Part shown: one piece after another, positions 1-9,962 of the stretch
Layout: each line of letters starts with the position of its first letter
Position numbering within the stretch: position 1 is the stretch's first letter
Assembly: GCA_903813345.2 (NCBI GenBank)
Contig: CAIIXF020000002.1
Location: 14,764,467 to 14,828,466 of the forward strand
Source: Owenia fusiformis
Taxonomy: Eukaryota; Annelida; Polychaeta; Sabellida; Oweniidae
Direction of reading: 5' to 3'
Length of the DNA stretch: 64,000 nucleotides
The notes under the pieces: generated by a model
Database searches by the model: none
What the model was told of the DNA's origin: nothing
Seen by the model: the letters and a program-made list of their open reading frames with translations, nothing else
Made by a program: the position numbers and the translations under genes

Positions 1-1197
1 TCAATGTAGAGGTAGAGGGAGAAGAGAGTTTAGGTGGGCAAGATAATATATAACATAGCAATGGGTTAGAATCTGCAAGATTGGATTAACAATGATCTCT
101 TGCAAATGGTGAATTGTGGTTTGAAAGCTGTCACACTCTAATAAATAGCTTGCTTCAATGAATATGTTAACTGACTTGTTACTGGTTTTTGTTAACCATG
201 TTCCATGGAGTCCATTTGATTCCATTATATTGATCTCATCCTAGTCCCAAAAACTATTGTTTTGGTAATATTGGAGTGCTGTGAAAAACACATAGAAAAA
301 TAGTACATTGTTGACATCCTCAATTTGTTCATTTGAGATTTCTAAACACGAGTGGCACACTATGACGAGCATCAAGTTGAAGTGAAATGTATTATTTTCA
401 CAAGATGCTTGTCTTAATGTTTTTGGGAATAGTTCATTAGAGCATAGCTGGTGTGAGATTTCTCATTCAAAATAATAATAACTGAAACTAACGGATAATG
501 TTTGTCATTGTATTATTATGAGATGAATCTGTAATAGTGATGAGTTCTGGTCTGTATTTAATATATTATTATTGTTTATTATGAGATCATAGCTTACTCC
601 AACTTGGTCCAACTATATGCATATGGCTGCCATTACTGTATTATTTATGAATTTTATATATAAAATATATCTTAATTTGAAATGTAGCTAGCCATATTGA
701 TTAATTGTAGCATTAGAAATGTATAAAACGTGTAAATATTGAACATGTAGTGAAATGTGCAAACTGATTGACTATTTGTCTGGCTGAAAATGTATTAATA
801 ACTTGAATAGACATGAAATGTTGGATAATACACGTGTAATGCCAATCTGAATGTATGAAGAACAAAATATTTCAGTTTCCATGGTTACTTGTAGAGTTCT
901 TTTGTACAAATCATACTTTAAGTTGTACAGTATTTTCTATTCGAAAATATAAGATGAAAATAATAATATTTTTATACAATAATATGTTATTTTTGTTTTC
1001 TCTTGTGTTATTTTATGCCAACAACTTGTAACTGACATTAGTGTAACTGACATTAGTGTCACTGTCAGTAATAAATTACACTTTTGGAATTGCACCCAGG
1101 TGACATTTTTCCATGTCTAGTTTTCAAATAGAAATTTAAAGATAGAGATTCCTATCAAAAAGCAAGATATTGTAAGTGCATTTTCCTAAATGTCATG
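1..1197. other. Intergenic DNA, no gene seen
   Basis: AT-rich sequence with no frame resembling a known protein. Only short frames are open and none has splice context. A 16-bp motif containing AACTGACATTAGTG is repeated in tandem around 1031-1060. Nothing else is recognisable. Confidence 0.6.
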
Positions 1198-1249
1198 TAC
1201 TATGGTGATCAATAAGTAATGGACGCTTTTTTACACAGATACTTTTTAT

Positions 1250-1850
1250 GGTAACTGGTCAACTCGTACCCAAGACAACTCGTACCCAAGACAACTCATA
1301 CCCAAGTATATATTTTGTTTTGAATCAAGCTTTAGACTGGGAATGTGAATAGATATACATATTATAATTGTAACATACTGTTCAGAATAGTTTAAAGTTT
1401 CAAGAAGAATTTTCGGAAGAAATTGATTTAATTTTGTGACATTTTGAATGGTCACAGATTCAGGATGTTTGAGTGAAGAGACATTATGTTTATTCCACAT
1501 ATTCATAATATCATTTTTCAAAATATTGTATGTTTATGAGTGTTTGGAACAAGTGTCAGATCTAATGTAATTATATTTATGTACATATATGTTTGACAAA
1601 ATAATCTTTAGAACAAGCGCTTCAAGCACTTCTTTTATTTAATAAAAAAAATGCTTTACTGATCCATTGAGAAAAAATGTCTTCTAAATTTAAAAAGATA
1701 TTGAGGCTTATTTGATTCACATTATAACATGAAAGCATTACAAACTCAATTTTTTCCCTAATACTAGTATGCACCCATAATACTGAAAATAATCTTGGGT
1801 ACGAGCTGTCGTGGGTACCAGTTGTCTTGGGTACGAGTCGACTAGGAAGC
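1250..1850. mobile_element. Nested non-autonomous DNA transposon (hAT-like by 8-bp TSD)
   Basis: A 601-bp insertion in the left arm of the mariner-like element. It is flanked by the direct repeat CTTTTTAT (1242-1249 and 1851-1858). Its ends are inverted repeats of about 43 bp containing tandem 16-bp copies of AACTCGTACCCAAGAC. The uninterrupted right arm of the host element reads GTTTTTTATAGACCAAT where the left arm reads CTTTTTAT, insertion, AGACCAAT, so the empty site is directly visible. An 8-bp duplication fits the hAT superfamily, but no transposase is present and the family assignment is inference. Confidence 0.75.
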
Positions 1851-2180
1851 CTTTTTATAGACCAATTCCATTGATTTTCCTACCAGTGATACATCATTCA
1901 ATTATCTATCAATTCTGAAGATTTGAAGACAAAATATATAATACATGTTGATAAATCCTTATTTCCGTGAAGGAGGTACAGGTACCCCGGGACCGACATT
2001 TATGTCACATATTCAGTTTTTAGCCAGTTCAGCAACTTTCAATTAGATTTGAACTTTTTCATATGCAACAGGTGTTGTATTGTTTGAAATACTTTGCTGA
2101 CTGGTAACACATAAACAGGAAGTATTGTGATGTCAGAGTGTTGTATGGTCGGGATTTGCAGGTCAATTTGAGTTAAAGCA

Positions 2181-2390
2181 TTGTGGAGGAAGGGGTTGGT
2201 GAGAGAAGGGAGCAACCTATTCCATATGGACAAGGACAATGCACCTGTCCACAGATCTCAAAATGTTCAGAAAACAATATCCCTGGACCTCAAAATTGAG
2301 CCCTTGGCCACTTCACCATACTGTCCAGATCTGCCCACATGTGACTTACTAGTAGTGATGATAAAATATTCAAAACCAACTATGGCATAA
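2181..2390 (+). pseudogene. Mariner-type transposase fragment
   Basis: An open stretch of 69 codons containing DNAPVH (residues 19-24) and SPYCPDLPTCD (45-55). These correspond to the second and third catalytic-acid blocks of mariner transposases, normally HDNARPH and YSPDLAPCDF. The aspartates at 19 and 55 are 35 residues apart, close to the DD34D spacing of the family. The N-terminal helix-turn-helix and the first catalytic Asp are not found upstream, and the frame stops soon after the third block. This is a short remnant of about 345 aa in the intact family. Confidence 0.7.
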
Positions 2391-2687
2391 CAAAATGGGG
2401 TAATTGATGACCATAATGGTTTGTTTTGTTCAGCCTGCATTCAACTGCGTTACATGTTAAACAAGCTAAAATAGCTTCAGAATGTGTGACATTATGTCAG
2501 TCCCTGGGTACCCATACCTCCTTCACGGAAATAAAGATATATCAAAATATATTACATGTTTTGCTTTCAAATCTTCAGAGTTAATAGATTATTGAATGAT
2601 GTATCACTGATGATAAAATTAAAGGGATTGGTCTATAAAAAACATCTGTGTAAAAAAGCGTCCATTACTTATTAATCACCCCTCGTA

Positions 2688-3377
2688 TTCCCAAAAATCA
2701 ATCTTTAAAAGTTATCCACCCTTTATGTCTTATCTGTCTAATTCAGGGGATCAGGAATTCACAGTAAAATTAGGGTTTGGCAGCAAAGATTCATCACTAA
2801 TGGCCCCCATTACTGGCCAAAAGATCTTCCAACTGTTGACTGATTTCTGATAACGCAAGATATTTATTAGCCTAGTAAAATACTGAAGATATTTTAACTT
2901 GTCTCGACCATTTCACTGGCAATACATCTGTCTAAGCTGAATACTAACTAATGCTAATTTATACCACAATGGCAATTTCCGTGGAGGCATGCTCTGACAC
3001 AAAATCACTCAAAAATGTAAATAGAGATTTCTACATTTTGGTATGCGACTAAGGCATTTTTGAAACACGTTACTTTGCCTTAAAACGTAATTTTATTGGA
3101 CTTTAACTTTTAAAAATGGATGCATTTTTATGTCACGCCTAACCATCGACAAGGTACAGTGACAAAATATACCGTAGTACAATTTAGATGTACGATGTCA
3201 CTATTTATCCGATTTGAAGCAAAGACAATGATGCAGGTGTGATGTAGGTTTTAAAAAAAGTAATCTTGGGAATACTTGAAAGATTTCATGTTTAATTTCG
3301 TGTGTATTCGTTTAGGAAGACATTTAACTTTCTAATAATGTAAAAAGATTTTCGAACAATGTTCTGTTTTTTTCGTA
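2688..3377. other. Intergenic DNA, nothing recognised
   Basis: AT-rich sequence between two transposon-like elements. I see no coding frame, tandem repeat or inverted repeat. Confidence 0.5.
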
Positions 3378-4169
3378 GTCAATCTACCCACGAAAATTGA
3401 TCGGTTGGAAAATGTTGGGATTTTCACATTTCCTTTGATCATTTTTTTCCTCTGTTGCCTGAGAGTGTCGATTATTTTTATGAGAATATGTTTCTCTATG
3501 CTACACAATTTAGGACGGGTGGAGATTAATAAATATTCAAGTATTTATTGTAATTTCAAAAAATCAAAAATATGCGTTGTCAACTCGAATGTACGTTGTC
3601 CCTGTAATTGAAATACATGAGATATACGTATTATTAAACAATGTAATGATTTCATTTCAAAATTCATTAAGGTTTTTATGAGTAACAAGTGATCTTTAAC
3701 GAACATATGTATCTTACGTTTTGTTAGCTACATTCATATAGATAGATCTACTTATCTATACTATCTTATTGGATATGACTTTTTAAAATCCCGTTTATTT
3801 ATATGATATATTTGGAAAGTTTCAATAGTTCAATGAAATTAAAGTAATTCTGTTATTGTTCTGTTTCAATTTTAAATGCATCTGACCCCCCTGTCAGTCT
3901 GTTAGTGTTATGAAAAATATGTTGTCTGCATTAGAGTTAACTGTGAATTGAGTAAGTTCAATGAGACAACGTACATTCGTGTTGACAACATACACTTATG
4001 ATTTTTAAAATTATAGCCAAAAATTTTAACAGACCTTAATTGTGCTGTTTAAAGAAACATATTCTCATAAAAATCTTCGACACTTTTAGACGACAGGGGA
4101 GGAAATGATCAAAGGAAATGTGTAAAAACGCAACATTTTCCAACCGATCAATTATATGGGTAGATATAA
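3378..4169. repeat. Fold-back element with arms of about 210-240 bp
   Basis: The left arm (about 3378-3612) and right arm (about 3955-4169) are inverted copies. Examples are ATTGATCGGTTGGAAAATGT (left) against its complement near 4130-4150, ATGAGAATATGTTTC against GAAACATATTCTCAT, and AATGTACGTTGTC against GACAACGTACATT. The arms differ by scattered substitutions. The roughly 340-bp centre has no coding capacity. A 68-codon open frame in the left arm (3405-3611) is explained by the repeat and looks spurious. Confidence 0.75.
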
Positions 4170-5031
4170 CGCAATATTATATACACCAGCATGCATTAAA
4201 TGTCTAGCGTCGTGAAATTCGAACGTGATTAGGAAACCATTTGGGAAATAAGCTATATTTGGAACTGATACCAGACGCTTAAAACTGATGCATCGAACTT
4301 GCATTCGATTACAGCAATTTCTCGGTGGTGTTCATTGGTCAATCTCAACAGATCACCTTTCGTCTGATCACGTGGTTAGTTCCCTATGAGCATTCATTAT
4401 ACAAAAATAAGAACAAAGGAATTTTCGAAGTTGAAAAATGCCGATACATAAACACGAAATAACACATTATATCATGAAAATTGTTGTTATTTGCCGTTGC
4501 TGTAGACAAAATGAATAAGCAGATCCCGGATTATTATGCCAGGATATGCTCGATCTGGATGATTTCATAAGTGGACAACCATAGCCACATTGTAAGAAGT
4601 GGAAAAAGACAGGTGGATTTGCTGAAGTGAGAATTTCCCATGTTAAAAATAAGAGAATTTTCAAGAGGCCATACATCAGTGGATGAGATTATACAAAATG
4701 TGAAATATACAAATTTTAAGGGATACGTATCTAGACAATATTGGAAATTATGGGCTTTCAGACGACCATAATTAGGAAATGGTGATCGAAAATCGACCTG
4801 TCATTTATTTTTGTCCCCAACTGTAGACATAATTTTAAACTATAACAAGTGTCTAAAAGCATGCAGTGGTTCCAGGAATCGGTAAACTACAAAAGTACGA
4901 ATGGTGGTGTCATGCAGCACAACGACAACGGTACGGATATTGTCTATGGTTAGGTTATTCTTTCCAAACAACATTTTGGAAAACATGCTAGAATACTGTA
5001 CCTGTCCATGTTATTTCCTGATACAAAAATC
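4170..5031. other. Intergenic DNA, nothing recognised
   Basis: I see no supported gene or repeat. A short minus-strand open frame around 4467-4676 has no recognisable motif. Confidence 0.5.
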
Positions 5032-5843
5032 ATACAGTAAAGGATCTTGTACACCTGCCATTATGATCTCCCCATGAACAAAAATAAATTCATCTGATTT
5101 TTCAAAATAAATATACTGCTTTTATTATTACATTTATATGTACACTAGTATCTTGTTGACCTATATTCAGCACTGTATTGATGAATGGGCCACTTTTTAG
5201 GGCAATATTCAATCATAAAGTGTACAGGGGTAGAGATGCCAAACCAGGAAGTCTTTTTGTGTCTGTCAAAATCCATTTGCATCCTACACATCCCTACATC
5301 TTATCAAAATATGTTATTAATTAATGAATCATAACAGTATAATCTTTGGATTTACAAAGTTGTATGGGATTTCATAAGTGTAAAAGTTGCTTTTGAAGCA
5401 TTTTTCTATAGCCATTTTGTAGGAAAAAAATGATGAAAAAAATGAATAATCTTTTAATTTGAAGTATGACCTGAATCGATTGCAAACTTTATATTTGCAC
5501 ATCTGATCTGAAATACCATTTGTGTCATATTGTGAAATTATTTAATTTGCAATCGATTCAGGTCATAGTGTATTTTAGGTATTTTTGTGAAAATCAATAG
5601 AAACCAATGGCCCCCATTGGAATCTGATGGTATCCACATGTTAAGTCAATAGAACACATCCATTGTCAAGTCAATACACCCTTGCTGAACTTAATGACCC
5701 CAACCTCAGCCCATGTGGGGCCAAACGCTTAAATATTTTCCAAAGTATTATGTAACATTGTATTCTTTATATTACACCTAAAAATGATTCATTTTGTTCA
5801 TGGGGAGATCATAATGGCAGGTGTACAAGATCCTTTTCACTGT
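5032..5843. mobile_element. MITE-like element with terminal inverted repeats of about 53 bp
   Basis: The left end (5032-5084) starts ACAGT and contains GGATCTTGTACACCTGCC and ATGATCTCCCCATGAAC. The same sequence is present inverted at 5791-5843. About 700 bp of AT-rich interior, including a strong hairpin, separates the arms. No transposase is encoded, so this is a non-autonomous DNA transposon. I could not define its target duplication. Confidence 0.7.
5465..5567. repeat. Hairpin with perfect 22-bp arms
   Basis: The left arm TATGACCTGAATCGATTGCA (5465 on) is mirrored exactly at 5546-5567, with a loop of about 59 bp. It lies inside the MITE-like element and may be a second insertion or an internal arm. 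Confidence 0.75.
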
Positions 5844-5916
5844 AAAATAATTGAACATTTTCTAAATTTTTTCACTGAATTTTCATGTTTTTTATACACT
5901 TTATCAAAACATTCTT

Positions 5917-6071
5917 CTCACAAGTCTTTTCTAGGCACATAAGTGCACTCTTTGTGCAAAACCGGAAGGTATAAACAATGTGGGGAAGGAGTGATTCTTG
6001 TTTGAAAAATAACATGTGACTCAATTGAGGGATCCAGAAAATTTCCCATCATGCACCCTGACCTTAAAGTA
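5917..6071 (+). repeat. Half copy of the palindromic repeat found at 47.8-48.2 kb
   Basis: Sequence from CTCACAAGTCTTTTCTAGG through ATGTGGGGAAGGAG and GCACCCTGACCTTAAA closely matches the right half of the palindrome at 47768-48232. Only one arm is present here. It ends about 100 bp before the 2.9-kb tandem array begins. Confidence 0.75.
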
Positions 6072-6200
6072 GATGCTCATGAAATGTCACTGAACAGATC
6101 CTTTTAGAAAATGTATTCAAGGTATTGCTCTAAATGATACAATCTTTGAAATTTTAAAAAACTGTCTGAAACCTTTTTCATTTTATCTTGTATCTTTCAG

Positions 6201-6347
6201 GTACAACTATGAGAGAGATGCAGCAAACACACCAAGTTAGGGCGACAGCTGGATCAGTCTTTCGACAACTTTCAGCCATCAGGTCCGGTCCACGTAAACA
6301 GTATCATGGGCGAGAGGTGTTCGTGTTCCTGTCACCAAAGCACCAAA
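6201..6347 (+). pseudogene. Exon module E3 in unit 1, open in an alternative frame
   Basis: A 147-nt segment bounded by TTTCAG before and GTAAGT after. Here alone the frame starting ACA-ACT-ATG is fully open because TTTCAG replaces the TTTGAG of other units. It reads RATAGSVFRQLS, then REVFVFLSPKHQ. In the array-wide consistent frame (phase 0) the module holds one TGA near its start. I do not recognise the product in either frame. Confidence 0.4.
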
Positions 6348-8698
6348 GTAAGTACTTTTTTCTATTCAATTATTACAACAGTTTAGTTCCTCTGTTTTCA
6401 GGTTCCCTTTCAGCTTGAAGATGAGGAGCCCGATGACCAACGACACAACCGAGACAACAGCTGCGTTCCTGCGTTCCTGCTACCTAAGTTAAGTATTCCT
6501 TCCTGGTTTTGCATAGGGATGGGGGGCGCCTCCCAGTTTGATATTTACTTGTGGACTTTTGTTGGCCAACCCATATTTTTGGTGGAGAAACTTGGACTCT
6601 AAGGTAAAGTGGGAGGGGGGTGGTTGGGTTTCCGGGGGGATAGAGTTCATGTTTCAAAATCAAAAATGTAGAAGTCTACTGGTTTATATCAAATTGGGGA
6701 AATAAATTTTATCTTTTGTAATATTCTGTAAATTTTTAGTAGTGAAGTGTAAACATGGGCTCTATGGTGTAAAGTATAGTGTAAAGTTTTATTTAAAGAT
6801 TTTATGTAAAGTTTTATGTAAAATAACAACTACTACAACATGTTTTATCTATTTGTAGCACAGATGGTGAAGTCCCTGCGAAAAGACGGTCCTGTTGGAA
6901 TCACATTTTTTCCACGAGGGGACTAGGTCAAGTTTCCAGGACTTACAGAAGATGTCGCATTTTTACCAGTTTTATCTCTTGCAATCAGTTGCATCCCATT
7001 AGAAGGGGGGGGGGGACTCCCAGTACTATTCCAGTTTTCCTGCGGAAAGACAGTCCTGTTGAAATCACATTTGTCTCCATTAGTGGACTAGGTTGAGTTT
7101 CAAGGACTTACCGTAGATGTCGCTTTTATCCCATTAGCAGGGGGGGGGAACTCCCAGTACTATTCCAGTTTTCGTGCGGAAGGACGGTCCTGTTGAAATC
7201 ACATTTGTCTCCATTAGGGGACTAGGTTGAGTTTCAAGGACTTACTGTACATGTCGCTCTGACCAGTTTTTTTCTCTTGCAATCAATTGCATCCCATTAG
7301 CAGGGGGGGGGACTCCCAGTACTCTTCCAGTTTTCCTGCGGAAAGACAGTCCTGTTGAAATCACATTTGTCTCCATTAGGGGACTAGGTTGAGTTTCAAG
7401 GACTTACAGTAGATGTCGCATTTTGACCAGTTTTATCTCTTGCGATCAGTTGCATCCCAACCAACCAACCAACCAACTTACCGAACATCCAACCGACCAA
7501 CCAATGACCCAATAGGCTTAATCTATTAACTAACTTACTTACTAACCAACCAACTAACCAACCAGACAACCACCAGACCACCCAATAGGTTAAAACTAAC
7601 CAACCAACTAACTAATTAATCAACCAACTAATCAACACTCCATCCAACGAACCAAACAACCAACGAACCAGACATGCAACGAACCAGACAAGCAACGAAC
7701 CAGATGACCAAGATCATGGATCTAGTGCTTAGAATTGTATTGTATTGTATTGTATAGTTTTGTATTGTTTTGTTTTGTATTGTATTGTACTTCGTTGACC
7801 AGTACTTACTCAGTAATGATTCAATTTTAAAGTTGACTTCAAGTACTACTCCAGATCTAAATTTTGAAGGTCTGAAGTCTTGTGTTCATTTTAGCTACAG
7901 TTGTAGATTGAAGGGTCTTTTCTTTTGGGTTTTCATGTTAAAATTGTGGGCTTAGTTTCGGGGTTTCTTTCTTTTTAATTGAACCATCGCTGATCTTTTC
8001 CTTAAATGTACTTTCAGGTGCAGTCCTCTTGCCTTGGAGAGAACAAAAAGAACCACAAAGGGAAAACCACAGAGAATCTACAATTTGTGCTACCTACCTG
8101 CAGCATTTGTGATCTACATACCTCTTGCCTTGGAGAGAACAAAAAGAAACACAAAAGGAAAACCACAGAGAATCTGCAATTTGTGCTACCTATCTGCAGT
8201 ATTTATATCTACATACCATCTTGTTAAAGGTACTGTAACACATAATTAGTTCTATCATTTGATGATTTTGCTCTCTGGTTCAGTACGGTTATTCCACAAC
8301 GACACATTTTTCAATTGTTGGGATTGTAATCCTATTGTTGGCACATGTATGTTTGGCAAACATTTTTTCTAAGAAATACACTAAAAGAGGACTGCCTTGA
8401 TTTCACTTAATGTACAGATGTACCATGAAGCCATGTTTCATTATTTTCACATGTGGTCTGTGTTCTTAAAGAATATACATATGCTCAACTATTCCATTCT
8501 TCCTACAGAGTTACATCTGCCCAAGCAGTTAGTTGACTTGATGATATAAATCTTGAGCCAGGAGGGGTATAAGGCTATGACAGATTTACTAGAGTCAATG
8601 AAAGGAATGTCTTTGCATTCCCTCCTCCGCTTGTATTGGAAGTGACTCGACCAAGTTGCATCCTTGTATTTTTCATTTTCTTATCTTGTATCTTTCAG
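6201..8698 (+). repeat. Array unit 1 (2498 bp)
   Basis: The most diverged full-order unit. It has only four 165-bp sub-repeats, and the fourth is fused directly to the CCAA tract near 7456. Its E3 has TTTCAG where the others have TTTGAG, which opens an extra reading frame. Its E1 reads CCTTGGAGAG where units 3-8 have CCTTTTAGAG. Confidence 0.85.
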
Positions 8699-9962
8699 GT
8701 ACAACTATGAGAGAGATGCAGCAAACACACCAACTTTGAGCCATCAGGTCCGGTCGACGTAAACAGTATCATGGGCGAGAGGTGTTTGTGTTCCTGTCAC
8801 CAAAGCACCAAAGTAAGTACTTTTTTCTATTCAATTATTACAACAGGTTAGTTCCTCTGTTTTCAGGTTCCCTTTCAGCTTGGAGATGAGGAGCCCGATG
8901 ACCAACGACACAACCGAGACAACAGCTGCGTTCCTGCGTTCCTGTTACCTAAGTTAAGTATTCCTTCCTGGTTTTGCATAGGGATGGGGGGCGCCTCCCA
9001 GTTTGATATTTACTTGTGGACTTTTGTTGGCCGACCCATATTTTTGGTGGAGAAACTTGGACTCTAAGGTAAAGTGGGAGGGGGGTGGTTGGGTTTCCGG
9101 GGGATAGAGTTCATGTTTCAAAATCAAAAATATGGAAGTCTACTGGTTTATATCAAATTGGGAGAAATAAATTTTATCTTTTGTAATATTCTGTAAATTT
9201 TTAGTAGTGTAGTGTAAAGTATAGTGTAAAGTTTTATGTAAAGTTTTATGTAAAATAACAACTACTACAACATGTTTTATCTATTTGTAGCACAGATGGT
9301 GAAGTCCCTGCGAAAAGACGGTCCCGTTGGAATCACATTTTTTCCACGAGGGGACTAGGTCAAGTTTCCAGGACTTACAGTAGATGTCGCATTTTGACCA
9401 GTTTTATCTCTTGCAATCAGTTGCATCCCATTAGAAGGGGGGGGGACTCCCAGTACTATTCCAGTTTTCCTGCGGAATGACAGTCCTGTTGAAATCACAT
9501 TTATCTCCATTAGGGGACTAGGTTGAGTTTCAAGGACTTACCGTAGATGTCGCTTTTGACCAGTTTTCATCTCTTGCAATCAGTTGCATCCCATTAGCAG
9601 GGGGGGGGGACTCCCAGTACTATTCCAGTTTTCGTGCGGAAGGACGGTCCTGTTGAAATCACATTTGTCTCCATTAGGGGACTAGGTTGAGTTTCAAGGA
9701 CCTACCGTACATGTCGCTCTGACCAGTTTTTATCTCTTGCAATCAATTGCATCCCATTAGCAGGGGGGGACTCCCAGTACTCTTTCAGGTTTCCTGCGGA
9801 AAGACTGTCCTGTTGAAATCACATTTGTCTCCATAAGGCTATGACAGATTTACTAGAGTCAATGAAAGGAATGTCTTTGCATTCCCTCCTCCGCTTGTAT
9901 TGGAAGTGACTCGACCAAGTTGCATCCTTGTATTTTTCATTTTCTTATCTTGTATCTTTCAG
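8699..9962 (+). repeat. Array unit 2, internally deleted (1264 bp)
   Basis: Contains E3 (with a 31-bp deletion), E4, E5 and about four sub-repeats. At about 9832-9836 the sub-repeat text GTCTCCAT runs straight into AAGGCTATGACAG of E2. The CCAA tract, ATTGT tract, E1 and the first half of E2 are missing. This is one clean deletion inside an otherwise normal unit. Confidence 0.85.

Larger units (their letters stand above)
1200..2685 (+). mobile_element. Degenerate mariner-like transposon with long terminal inverted repeats
   Basis: The left end (GTGATCAATAAGTAATGGAC, from about 1205) is mirrored at the right end (2643-2680). Both ends abut a TA dinucleotide (1198-1199 and 2686-2687), the target site of Tc1/mariner elements. 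The similarity runs inward for about 200 bp on each side: left-arm sequence at 1859-2010 matches the reverse complement of about 2480-2640. The TIRs are therefore much longer than the roughly 30 bp usual for mariners. The left arm is split by another transposon at 1250-1850. Between the arms is a broken transposase fragment (2181-2390). The element is inactive as it stands. Confidence 0.8.

Noticed and set aside
7396-7581. Trp/Gly/Leu-rich minus-strand frames in the CCAA tracts (also 28905-29174).
   Set aside because: Simple-repeat translation of CCAA/CTAA tetranucleotides. No start context or homology.
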